Below, one piece after another: positions 1 to 10,066 of a stretch of DNA of 25,465 nucleotides (the stretch's first letter is position 1; every line of letters starts with the position of its first letter). The stretch is from Mucidula mucida (taxonomy: Eukaryota > Basidiomycota > Agaricomycetes > Agaricales > Physalacriaceae), in contig JADNYV010000489.1 of NCBI GenBank assembly GCA_015501055.1, positions 1 through 25,465 on the forward strand, given 5' to 3'. A model generated the notes under the pieces. The model searched no databases. It was given only the letters and a program-made list of their open reading frames with translations, and was not told the DNA's origin. Made by a program: the position numbers and the translations under genes.

Positions 1-1200
1 GCAGCCGTGTTTTCCGGGAAATTGTACGTCTGTCCAATCCCATGTTCGTCCACTATTATCGTGTTTGACATACTGGGCTCGAGACTGGTGGGAGAGGAAA
101 TCGTCCGGCTCTATAACGGGAAGATCTGGCGGTGTACGAGCCTTAAGTATCTGTCGGTAATGGAGGATAGTTGATCTGAGAGGCCGGGACATTTCTTGAC
201 ATGGACGAGGACTTGCTCTTTGTTAAGAAGCATCGAAAAGAATCCTGGTCGAGTGGCTGATCGATGTGGGTTGATGTGTGTGTAGGCGGTTTCTCTTCCT
301 GGTCAAATGGGCGCACAAGTTCAACGCGAGGAACATTCCAATTGAAAGCATGCTCAGCATTGGGTGCGGGCCCGGAGATCGATGTCAAACCGGCGGAGAA
401 AGATGGTTTTGTGGCGCAACATTCGGCACATCGGGTGGAGGTTTGTGCCGGAGCTATGACAATAGATTGAGGCCAATAGAGAGAACCAAACTATGTTCAG
501 GACTTACGCTGATGTTCCACATCCATTAAAATAGATTACACGCCCCCGCCGATGCCCAGCGCAGTGAAAATGTGGCTCACTCTTAGGAGGGGTTAGCATG
601 AGGATGGATTGATGATTAAAGAAGAAGAAACTTACAAACATAGTTTTACGCTTGGTGGTGAAAGCGCTGGAATGTGTTCTGAGATGGCAACAGAACGAAC
701 CTGTGAAGAACGACCGGAAACCCATTCTTCTATATATCCGGGCCGGCTGTGGTGCCTGAGCATGTCCATCTCCACGCTTGGACAAGAAAAACGCGTAAGA
801 CTATTGTTCTGTGTAGGGCATCAAAATCTGTTGTCGTGCTGCGAGTAAGATTCCTTGCTGATGCCACAGTTGTTGAATTGGAGGCTCCAGACGAAACGAT
901 TGCAGGAGCAATTCATTCCTCAAGTCGCAGCCGAGACGTTCTTCTGTAATTGGACTCTGATAACCAGTTGAAGAGGCAAGGTTTACAGATTGAAAGGTTG
1001 ATGTATAAGAGAGTATATATCCGAGTGCCTGCAACAAGGTAAATAACAAGTAGCTGTTATTGAATTGGACGAACCAATCGAAAACACGTCCCAAGCAGAC
1101 GGCGCTTTGGATGGTGAGAGGGAAGATATGACGAGCACATAAGCTTGAGTCCTGGAATTTTCTCGTTTAATTTCTGTTTGGAGTTATGAACTACGGAGCG
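1..1200. other. No gene recognised
   Basis: Short open frames on both strands show no family signature, no consistent splice pattern and no repeat I can define. A small 5-bp-arm palindrome (CTACG GAG CGTAG) lies near 1191-1203, just before Helitron coding similarity begins. If the Helitron body was inverted in place, this stretch would be the original 3' flank of the element. I see no tRNA and no clear Helitron 5' end. Confidence 0.5.
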
Positions 1201-1225
1201 TAGTAAACAAACATCTCAAACACGG

Positions 1226-4200
1226 TTGACGCAGGCGATGTACACTGCTTATCGTATTCATCCATGTATTGGTAATCAAGATCAAGCACTCTTTTTGGCA
1301 AAAACCTGTTTCAGCAGTACATTGTTGATGCATGGGCTTCAACTGAGCAGAACCGTCTCAACTGGGTTCGTAATAACCAGTCAACAATTCGCTCCGAGCT
1401 GTATAACGGTGTGGCAGATGCTTTACACAATGGAGATGCCAATATGGCACAGACTGGCAAGGTCACCGTTCTACCCTCATCACACTCTGGCAGTCCACGT
1501 GCTATGCATCAGCTCTACCAGGACTCTATGGCGATCTGTCGGGCATATCAAAAGCCTGACATCTTCCTTACCATGACGGCAAACCCCAATTGGCCTGAAA
1601 TCCAAGATGCTTTGATAAAGATAACGACGGCAATCCTGTGCAGACAGCAGCAGATTGGCCTGACATCGTTGCACGTGTCTTCGAGATTAAAAAGAACGCT
1701 CTTCTCAAAGAAGTTTGAGAAGGACTCTTTGGCCCAGTTCGAGCATTGGTCCATACAATCGAGTTTCAAAAGTGTGGCCTTCCTCATATGCATCTCCTCA
1801 TCTTCCTCAGTCCCACTCATAAAATATGTACGCCTGCAGATACAGATCGTTTATGCTGCGCTCAGATTCCGGACAAGGAATTAAATCCTATGCTATACAA
1901 TGTTGTGACGACTTGCATGAAACATGGACCATGTGACCACCTCTGCAAACCCGAGGGAGCTACTGCATGTCAAAAGAACTATCCAAAGGACTTTTGCAAA
2001 GGTACAACTTTTAGTGGTGACGGCTATCCCAAGTTGAAGCGTCCACACAATGGTCCTACTTTCAAAGGTCCCGTCAGGAATGGTGTCTCCTATACCTACA
2101 GCAATCACGATATCGTGTCATATAATCCCTATCTCCTTTGTCGCTATAAATATTACATTAACATTGAGGCATGCATTTCTGTGATGACTGTGAAGTACAT
2201 TCACAAGTACATCTACAAAGGCCACGACCGTACTACGCTGGAGCTTAGCTCAAACCAAGATCGCAACGAGATTAAAGAGTACCTAGACTCCCGCTATGTG
2301 TCTGCCTGTGAAGCGTGCTGGAGAACATTCAAATTTGATATGCATAAAGAGGAACCCAATATCTATTAATTAGCTGTGCATCTACCTGGAGAGCAACAGA
2401 TTTACTTTGAGGAAGATGAATCTCCTGCAGCGGTTATCAAACGTGCTGCAGATAAGGATACAACTTTAACAGGCTACTTTAGGCTGAACGCAAGCGCATA
2501 ATGGGGTCCTGATGCATCTAAATACACGTATCAGGATATTCCTCAGCATTTTGTCTGGAACAAATGGCAAAAAGCATGGACAGGACGCCAACGGTCTGAC
2601 ACAGCGATGGGCACCATTGGCCGCATGTATCAGGCATCTCCCACATCAGGCGAACACTTCTATCTACGATTGCTGTTGACAGTAGTTAAAGGGGCTACCA
2701 GTTTTGAACATCTACGCACAGTTCATGGTATCCGTCATCCTACATTCAAAGCAGCATGTGCAGCATTCGGACTTTTGGAGGATGATCGCAAGTGGATTCA
2801 ATGCTTAGAGGAAGCCTCTGTTATGTCAACGGGCTTTGTTTTACAAGCATTTTTTGTATCCATGCTACTCAACTGCACCATCACAAAACCCGACGAATTG
2901 TGGATTCGTTTTTGTCACCATATCTGCGATGATCTTCAGCGTACATTGACGCATATGGGAATTCTCAATGCTTCAGAGGATACAGTTTACGACTATGGCC
3001 TTTGGTTATTAAATGGACACTGTATCGACATCAAAGGAAAAGATCTTACCCACTTTGGCCTTCCACTTCCTCAGCAAAATTGGGGTGAACATGTTCCTAA
3101 TCCCCTTATTGCTGCTCAACGCAATTACAATGTTCCTACACTCCAAGCAGAAGTAGCTGCTAATTGGGCCAGCTTCAATCCTGAACAACACATCGTCTTC
3201 AATAAAGTTATGCAGTCAGTCACTCAGAAACAAGGAAAATCATTCTTTGTGCATAGTGGCGGCGGAGGTGGAAAACCTTTGTGTGCAATACCATTGTCAG
3301 TGCTGTTTGTGCCAATCTCTCCATTGTGTTATGTACTGCTTCTACAGGCATCGCTTCTCTTTTGCTTCATGGTGGTTTAACTGGACATCTGCGCTATAAA
3401 ATTCCCATTCCTATCTTTGAGGACTCATTCTGAGATATTGGACATCATACGGATACTGCCAAACTCTTATTGGAGGTCGATCTTATCATTTGGGATGAGA
3501 TTCCAATGCAGCATTGTTGGGGCATAGAGGCAGTAGAGCGCACTTTGCGTCGTCTTCAAGCAGATCTTAATCCAGAAAACCTAAACAAGCTGTGGGGTGG
3601 CATTACAACTCTCTTCGGAGGTTTGTCTTTTTCTTTTATGATTTCAAACGTCCATTCTTAACATTACATATAGGTAATTTTTGTCAAACACTCCCAGTTA
3701 TCCCTAAAGGAAGCCGCGAAGATGTTGTTGGAGCTTTCCTCTGTCGATCCCCTCTGTGGAGCACCATTGAAATCGTTCATCTCACTCAAAATATGTGTCT
3801 GGAGAACGCAGACCCTGCAAATGCTGCTTTTGCCCGTTGGCTTCTTGACGTTGGTCGTGGAAAGGATGTCGATGCAAGCACACAAACTATAGAGCTCCCA
3901 CTATCCATGCGCCTCAACACCAATTCTGTTGAAGGTCTCATTGACTATGTCTATCCTGCTATTGATTCACAACATTGGCGGGAGAACAACTTCTTCCTTA
4001 ACCGATCCATTTTATGTACCAAGAATGACGATGTTTATGAAATGAATACAAATATTCTGGCAAAGTTTCCTGGAGAAGCGCGGACCTACTTTGCATCCAA
4101 TTGAGTTTTGGAGGACGAAAACACTATGCACTACCCTCCAGAAGTACTGGCCAGCTTCACTACTGCTGCTATTACAGATTCCGAGTTAGTGCTGAAGAAG

Positions 4201-4638
4201 GGCGCTCCATTAATGTTGTTAGTCAATTTGGTACCAGCAGATGGACTCTGCAACGGAACCCGCATGCGTCTTTTGGATATGGGACATTGTGTTCTCAAGT
4301 GCCAGATCATGGGTGGCAAGCACAACGGCAATATTGTTCTCATTCCACGCATCAATAACATTCCCAAGGAGGTCGAATGTCCTATTCCTTTCATGTGTCG
4401 CCAGTTCTCAGTTTAATTAGCATTTGCTATGACAATCAATAAGTCACAAGGACAATCAGTTCAACATATTGGATTGGATCTGCAGACTCCAGTATTCTCT
4501 CATGGGCAGTTGTACATGACATTGAGTTGATGCACATCAGCAGATTGTATCAAAGTTCTCTTTCCGGAGAATCAGGAGGCTGATAATCTTAGAACTAATA
4601 ATATTGTGTATTCAGAGGTATTACAAGGCTTAGTATAA
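1226..4638 (+). pseudogene. Helitron Rep/Pif1-like helicase, broken
   Basis: Remains of a Rep-helicase fusion. Rep part: the HUH motif reads CGLPHMHLLIF (about 1773-1803), and the paired catalytic tyrosines lie in KYIHKYIYKG (about 2190-2220). Helicase part: Walker A region SGGGGGK at about 3258-3278, Walker B LIIWDE at about 3482-3499, a QTLPVIPKGSRE segment at about 3685-3720, and the late motif INKSQGQSV at about 4435-4461. Breaks: frame changes near 1300 and 1615, and one base apparently missing in the A-run at the Walker A lysine (about 3275). In-frame stops are at 1716, 2367, 2499, 3431, 4102, 4414 and 4528. A spliceable intron (3621-3673) interrupts the helicase between FGG and the QTLPVIP segment. 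The gene cannot make a full protein. Confidence 0.88.
3621..3673 (+). other. Intron inside the Helitron helicase
   Basis: Starts GTTTGTC and ends ACATATAG, with a likely branch site CTTAAC near 3658. Removing it joins LFGG to NFCQTLPVIPKG in frame, the expected order in Pif1-type Helitron helicases. The intron itself contains stops. Its retained splice signals suggest the source element was transcribed and spliced by the host. Confidence 0.7.
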
Positions 4639-4676
4639 AAAATATTCTATTCACTATTTAACAAAAAAAAGTGGGT

Positions 4677-4692
4677 TTGGGGCGCGCCCCAA
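4677..4692. repeat. Perfect 16-bp GC palindrome at Helitron 3' end
   Basis: TTGGGGCGCGCCCCAA is a perfect palindrome with no spacer, preceded by an AT-rich run and followed five bases later by CTGG. Helitrons of known type carry a short GC-rich hairpin roughly 10 bp before a CTRR 3' end, where it serves as the transposition terminator. Position and composition fit; the role is inferred. Confidence 0.65.
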
Positions 4693-4821
4693 CAAGCTGG
4701 AATTAGGATTGTAAGCTTGTGGATCAGAGGACAGTAGCATAAACATCCATCAGTCTTGTTTTAAATTTACATTTGTCGTGGATGTGGGCGTCTGTACTCC
4801 CTACTCAATTGTGGTAGTCCG

Positions 4822-6081
4822 TCAGAGATTAACAGAAGTATTGATCGATGATTGGAGATGAAGAAAAACAGTTGTGCGCGTGAGTCCACCTCCTTGCATG
4901 CGCAAAATAATATCCCGGTCTGTTTTTATATTGTCCTCTGTACCATCTCCAGGAATAACAGCAGCAATCTCGCCTGCAGTTGGCAGATTATAATGTTGCT
5001 GATCGGTACCCTCTGATAGGTGAAGGCGAACACCTATATCGGTTTGTTCCTTGGAAGGTTGTTGACGCATGATTAAGAAAGCTTGCTTGTAGGGAGGGAC
5101 ATATGAACTGCAGTTGTTCAACATGAGGTCTGTCATGATGATGGGATCAAGATTTGGGTTTGTGTTCTGACGTATACCCAAAGCAACAGCAGGGTCATGA
5201 ATGTAGAGTTGAGCATAAGAGTGAGTTTGGCCTGGTTTGGGAAGTAGTGGACCCATACGGTGTGTTAATTCGCCTGAAACTCTAAAAGCATAAGGTCCAG
5301 TGCCGTTTAAGACAGAGCGATTGATTTTAGCTCCTAAAGACGTAAAAGCAAAAGCTGCATTGTATTGACGAATATTTCTGTTGAACATTTTGGATCGTGG
5401 ATGAACGCCCATAAGCAGCTCGCTTAGAAGACGAAGAACTTTTGGCAGGATGGGCAAGTAAACCTAACCTGACCATCTAAACAACACATGCCAAATCGTG
5501 GTCGGGATTGGGAAGAGCCACTGAGTTTCTCATCAGGAAAGTGAAAAGCACCACATTCAGGACATGTAAGATCTCGAATACGTCCAGCGTCATGTATTTG
5601 AACTAGTTCATAATGCTCACGAAGCCCACATGGTAAAGGTGGACGGGGCGGTGAAGAAGGAGACCGTGAACGTGGAGGTGGAGGCGATGAAGGAGGAGGC
5701 GGAGGTGGTGGTGGTGGTGGTGGAGGTGGCGGTGGTGGTGGTGGATTTGTGGCACGTGGCTGGCATGGAGGTTGCCCACAAAGAGGTTGTTGACCTGAAC
5801 CGTTTTGAGGAGCTTGACGGGGTGGTCGGCCGCGGCCACGACGGAGAGGAGGAGGTGATGGTACTCTCATACCATTGACCATACATGCAGGAGGGTGTTG
5901 TATGTTTGGTAAAGGCACAGCAGGATCTGGTCCTGGACGCGGTATATTGCGATGGCGGACAGAAGGAGATGTCATCTGAGCCTCTCTACATCAACGTTCT
6001 GCATCTCGCTCAGCGGTACGGTCTGGCGTCTGAGGAGTCCAGTCCATCTGCTGATGTTCATTTGTTGGAGTTTGTGGAGGC
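4822..6081 (-). pseudogene. Helitron N-terminal module, opposite strand
   Basis: Minus-strand remains of the N-terminal part of a fungal Helitron protein. Reading from 6081 (just after a 3' splice site TTCTGTTCAG): a polar leader (TPQTPDRTAERDAER), an in-frame TGA (5991-5993), a proline-rich stretch with a run of about 20 prolines, then a cysteine pattern CPECGAFHF ... MCCLDGQV ... CPSC suggesting a zinc ribbon. The frame then changes near 5440. The second frame reads LRLLSELLMGVHPRSK, NIRQYNAAFAFTSLGAK, GTGPYAFRVSGELTHRMG, SYAQLYIHDP, RLHLSEGTDQQHYNLPTAGE, IAAVIPGDG and DIILRMQGGGL, all familiar in order from Helitron proteins. It stops about where the plus-strand body at 1212 begins within the same protein family. 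At least one stop and one frameshift make it a pseudogene. Confidence 0.85.
5691..5751 (-). repeat. GGT/GGC run coding for polyproline
   Basis: Low-complexity (GGN)n tract on the plus strand that reads as about 20 consecutive prolines in the minus-strand Helitron frame. It separates the basic N-terminal leader from the cysteine-containing segment. Such runs expand by replication slippage, so its length probably varies between copies. Confidence 0.85.
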
Positions 6082-7180
6082 CTGAACAGAAAGGATTAGC
6101 ATAATGAAATATGAAATCAAAGTAATCCAACATACATTGTACAAAGATCTCACAGGCAATGTAGGAGAGAAAAGCTACTTGCACCCAGCACGTGCACGCC
6201 GACACGGACTGAGCACTAACTATGGTAGTGGAAGAGCTCAACATGTACCAACACTCAAGGCACTAAGTTACCAAAATGGACTACCACTGCTGGCCACCCT
6301 CGTATTGTATCACGGACCAAATATGATGTATGCAGCAACAGTATTGGAGCGTCAACAGTGGGGAACTTACGCGCTTGGACTCTGGTCAACCGGCGAACAG
6401 TATCGCTACCCAAAAGTAGGATTTGAACTGGCCAGGGGGAGACTTCACGAATGGAGACGTCTTGGACACCGGAACTCAGAGGATAGCACGCTTAGTAGCA
6501 CCAAAGAAGCCACAAAGTGAACTGGTGTTTCTCAAGAACCACGACAGAAAGATGAGATGTGTACAGGGGCCACCTAAAATGGTGGTCAGCAGCCTGTAGA
6601 AAATCAAAAAAGTGCAAAAAAAACATGCAAAAACACAGCAGAGAGACAGAAATGGAGGTAAAATCTATAATCAAAATAATAGAGATAGAGGACATACCAA
6701 ACAATTGGGCAGCACAGAGAGTGCAAAGAGCCAGTGAGCAACCGGGCAGACGGTGAGCAGAGCCAAGTGACTCGAATCGGCGTCGCGTGCCGGAACACCG
6801 GGAAAGTTCCCACGACCCGGCAAACGGCTTAGGAGGAAAGCCGGGTTCACGCGTGGGAGTTGCTTAGGTAAATAAAGGACCCTTTATTCGTGGCTGTGCT
6901 ACTACCCCGCCCCACTCTCTATTGTATTGTAGATTTGCGGGCGGAATACAGTCTCCTTCTTTTGCGAGAGTCCTCACGAAAGCGCAGTAATCAAACACGG
7001 CGTATGATTCCGGGGAATGAAAGCTGTCATGGCCCAGGTCCTGTTCTGTTCTGTGTTTGCCAAAGCCGACGGAAAAGAGGCTGAAGCTCCCGGGCGCGTT
7101 GAAAGACTTGGAGGAACCAGAGACGGGCGGGCCCGATACGCAGAGTGTGTTTAGTCGGATGGGAGGGGTGTAGGAGAAAT
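6082..7180. other. Non-coding; probable Helitron 5' region and unknown repeats
   Basis: On the minus strand, 6082-6250 would be the leader or first intron upstream of the Helitron N-terminal exon (a 3' splice site ends at 6082). A plus-strand open frame at 6104-6520 has no recognisable motif and probably occurs by chance. Around 6805-6860 there are paired segments (CCCACG and ACCCGGC against GCCGGGT and CGTGGG) that could fold into an interrupted stem. A perfect palindrome AATAAAGG-AC-CCTTTATT lies at 6871-6888. I cannot assign 6500-7180 to a known element. Confidence 0.45.
6871..6888. repeat. Short palindrome AATAAAGG/CCTTTATT
   Basis: Eight-bp perfect arms with a two-base loop (AC). It reads as an AATAAA-like poly(A) signal on both strands, so it could act as a bidirectional 3'-end signal between the Helitron debris and the DNA to its right. 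It could equally be part of an unidentified element. Confidence 0.5.
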
Positions 7181-7295
7181 CGTGAGGGGTGATGTTAGAA
7201 ACACTTCTGTCGGCGCAGGTGTGTATCTAACCTGGTACGCGCGCTCTTAGAATTGTTGCTGACGACTCAATCAGCTTCTTCAACGGGAATGTTGA
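7181..7295 (+). repeat. Left arm of perfect 115-bp inverted repeat
   Basis: This 115-bp stretch recurs as its exact reverse complement at 7455-7569, with a 159-bp spacer (7296-7454). I compared the arms base by base and saw no mismatch; identity stops sharply at both ends. There is no transposase, poly(A) tail or terminal repeat within the arm. A transcript across it could fold into a long hairpin RNA. Confidence 0.97.
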
Positions 7296-7442
7296 AAGCA
7301 ATACTTTGCATGACCAGGCTCGACGAGCTCGAAGAATACCGACGTACCACCACCCATGGCAAGTACGCAATTTCCCGAACTGTCTCCCCGCGGCCTCAAC
7401 GACTGTGCTACATACACGGTTCTTTGATTGAATACGCTCTCA

Positions 7443-7583
7443 TGTATCTCCTCATCAACATTCCCGTTGAAGAAGCTGATTGAGTCGTCAGCAACAATTC
7501 TAAGAGCGCGCGTACCAGGTTAGATACACACCTGCGCCGACAGAAGTGTTTCTAACATCACCCCTCACGTGTATCTCCTCATC
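7443..7583. repeat. 14-bp direct repeats flanking the right arm
   Basis: TGTATCTCCTCATC occurs at 7443-7456 and again at 7570-7583, on either side of the inverted copy. This fits a target duplication formed when a staggered break was filled by copying nearby DNA in reverse orientation, or a retroposition-like insertion. Confidence 0.9.
7455..7569 (-). repeat. Right arm of 115-bp inverted repeat
   Basis: Exact reverse complement of 7181-7295. It is flanked by a 14-bp direct repeat, TGTATCTCCTCATC, at 7443-7456 and 7570-7583; the last two bases of the first copy overlap the arm. The direct repeat flanks only this arm. That suggests the right arm is the younger insertion and the left arm the donor. 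Confidence 0.97.
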
Positions 7584-8223
7584 GAGTGCTTCATGCTCCA
7601 CACCTTCTGAACTCCCTCACAGATCTGCTCACAAGACTGCTGCTGACTGCTGCAGGTCCGACTGGAGCCGTTCCTGCGAGTCCAAACTCTCGAGATCATC
7701 AGCATCTTACGATACCATCGTGACGGGGCACGGTAGATGCAGAGAGACGTACTAAAACGTTCCTTCAGTCACGCCTGGCTGGCCGAAGTCAATCATTCAA
7801 ACTGAGCCCTGCGACGGCCATTCGACACCATGAGCATTACCAGTGCATCCAGTCACAGGTTTGACTTTTCTGACAGGTGGTGATTCGAAGTGCACATAGA
7901 AACGGAAATGTAGCCGACCTTCCTCTCTATGCAGCGTGGTCCGCAATCACACTCCGAGGCTCACTTTCGTGGAGGAGCCTTCCTCGCGTGTTGTTCGATC
8001 GATTTGTGCGTTTGGCGGTTCGTTCCTGGCCATTGACTTATCGCGTCCATACGATTTGCATACGATTGCCTTGTAGCGCATTTCGTGACCTTTCTGCTAT
8101 CTCCTCTTACGTATGGCCCTGCATCCGTTTTTTGAAGATAAAGCCTGCTGCTTCCGCCACGCTAGCGATTAGGTCCCTCACCTTCCTCTACCACTTCAAG
8201 AGCACCGGCGCCAAGATCTGAAG
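7584..8223. other. Upstream region of the UNC93-like gene
   Basis: Open frames exist (for example 7877-8221, plus) but none has a family signature, and none joins in frame to the UNC93-like gene at 8224. The last few hundred bases should contain that gene's promoter and 5' UTR. No clear TATA box was found. Confidence 0.5.
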
Positions 8224-10066
8224 ATGTTCAAGATCTCGTATCCGGCATGGTACCACACGCCAATGGCGCAGGTCTTCATGGTCGGCATTGTCTGCTTCTG
8301 CACCGTCGGCATGTTCAGTGCCATTAGCCAACTTGGAGCAGGTATGGTGGCATTGCTTTTGTCCTCGTCCATGCTCTGATCGTCGCGTTATGCGTCAGGT
8401 GGTACTCAAGACATGTCAGTTGATTGTTTGGTATAAGCTGACTTCGAAGGGTTGACGGTCTACAGTGCCCTATCCGATATCTCCAATTCGGTTCTGTACG
8501 GTGTCTTCTGTATCGCGGGATTCTTTGGCGGTTCTATCAATAACTTGCTGGGCCCGAGGCTAACGCTGTTCATCGGCACTTGGGGGTACATCCTGTATAT
8601 TGGCTCTCTATGGTGTTTCCAAACGCAGGGCACGCGTTGGTTCCTCATTCTCGCTGGTGGACTCCTGGGTGTTACCGGTATGTGCATTGACGATGTCCCA
8701 ACAATATCTCAGTTAAGTCCATGTAGCCGCGCTCCTTTGGTCTGCCCAAGGATCTATCATGATGTCCTACCCTGAGGAGAAAGATAAAGGCAGGGCTATC
8801 GGGATGTTTTGGGGCGTGAGTACGGTCACTTCCTCACCCACGCATTTTTATTCACGAGTGCATAAATGTTTAGATCTTCCAAGCTGGGTTAGTGCAGACT
8901 CGGTATTTCGTAAAGGCACACGTTTTGATAGTACAACAGGTCTCTCATCGGCTCCATCATGGCGTTTGCCATCAACGTGCAGAATGGTGGTTTGGACGCT
9001 GTCAAGACCACGACGTACTTAGCCATTATGATTGTAATGGCGTTCGGATCTTGTTTGTGTTTCTTCATCCTACCCCCATCCGAAGTGCGAAGGTCCGATG
9101 GTACTCGCGTGGAACTGCACTCCACGACCACCGTCCGAGAGGAGGTCTCAGGTTTCTTGAGGTGCCTAGTCATCCTGCTGCCCATCTCCTCCATGATGTT
9201 AATATTCCTATCAGTCTCTTCAAAAACAAGCAGATGCTCCTTCTCCTACCCTTATCATTTGCGAGCAACTTTTTCTACACCTACCAGGGTGCGATCGCGT
9301 TCAAATTATTAGATTCTTCGACGCGCGCTTTGAACGGTATCATTACCGGAGTCGCCTCAATCTGCGGTGCCCAAATCCTAGGTCTTATACTCGACATCAA
9401 ATGGCTCGGGCGTCGTCAGCGTGGCTTCGTCGGTCTTGGTGTCACCATGACATGCGCTGTGGTTGTGTGGTCGCTGGGTATCGCGTACCAGGTCGGCTTC
9501 ACCAGAGCGACGATATTTGACCCCAAGATCAATTATAAGGACTCATCGGCGCTCGCGAAGCCCGCTGCGTTGTTGTTCTTTTATTACATTAACGACGCGT
9601 TCGTGCAAAGTTTGATTTATTGGACGATGGGTAGTTTGACCAACGATCGTATGTGCATTTCTTTGCCACCTACAATAACATGGCTCAATGATTCTCCAGC
9701 CTTCACCCTTGCACGATACGTACGTTTCATAACCTGCTACTCTTTTGGGCGTGAAACTGACGTTCAAATAGGCTGGCTTCTATAAAGCCATCCAGTCCGG
9801 AGGTGCCGCAATCGCCTTTGGTGTCGACGCTGTAGCAACTCCTTACATCAACGAACTCGCCGCTAATTTTGCTCTTCTGATGCTTGCTCTCCCGCTTTGC
9901 GGAGTTGTCATCTTCTCAATCAAGGAACACAGTGACGTGGTGGTGGTACGTTGCCTTCCTGTTGATCATGATATGTCTCGCTAATCTTAATTGATAGGAT
10001 GTTATAGAAGAATACGGCGACGAGAAAAAGGCGTCCAGCGAGGCCGTCATTGTGGATCAGATTTAG
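8224..10066 (+). CDS. UNC93-like (DUF895) major-facilitator membrane protein
   Basis: Fungal UNC93-like protein of the major facilitator superfamily, a polytopic membrane protein whose substrate is generally unknown. My ten-exon model: 8224-8341, 8399-8414, 8466-8677, 8727-8815, 8874-8887, 8940-9161, 9215-9648, 9700-9719, 9772-9945, 9998-10066. It sums to 1368 nt, or 455 codons plus stop, typical family length, and every junction keeps frame. Family marks: an opening WYHTPMAQVF before the first membrane segment, GFFGGSINNLLGPR (about residue 70), ALLWSAQGSIMMSYP (about residue 120), SFASNFFYTYQG, STRALNGI, YWTMGSLTND and AGFYKAIQSGGAA. About 10-12 hydrophobic segments can be seen, followed by a charged cytoplasmic tail (EEYGDEKK). 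Exons 5 and 8 are microexons of 14 and 20 nt. The start is the ATG directly before the conserved opening; no upstream exon was found. Confidence 0.9.

Larger units (their letters stand above)
1212..4700 (+). mobile_element. Helitron body, degenerate, 5' end missing
   Basis: A rolling-circle transposon of the Helitron class. Coding similarity starts abruptly at about 1212, in the middle of the Rep part (LTQAMYTAYRIHP, then LFQQYIVDAWAS), and runs through the helicase to about 4638. Downstream come an AT-rich stretch, a perfect GC-rich palindrome (4677-4692) and a CTGG at 4697-4700, which fits the CTRR end rule. The base after CTGG is A rather than the usual T, so the exact 3' terminus is uncertain. 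The N-terminal module expected upstream is absent here; an opposite-strand one lies at 4822-6081. Many stops and frame changes make it non-autonomous. Confidence 0.85.

Noticed and set aside
6104..6520. 138-codon plus-strand open frame
   Set aside because: No domain or family wording, and it lies opposite the leader/intron of the minus-strand Helitron fragment; most likely chance.
7253..7483. 76-codon plus-strand open frame across the inverted repeat
   Set aside because: It starts in one repeat arm and ends in the other, so its two ends are complementary DNA; coding potential is a by-product.
7877..8221. 114-codon open frame directly before the UNC93-like gene
   Set aside because: Not in frame with the gene, has no matching N-terminal family sequence, and no splice site joins it.
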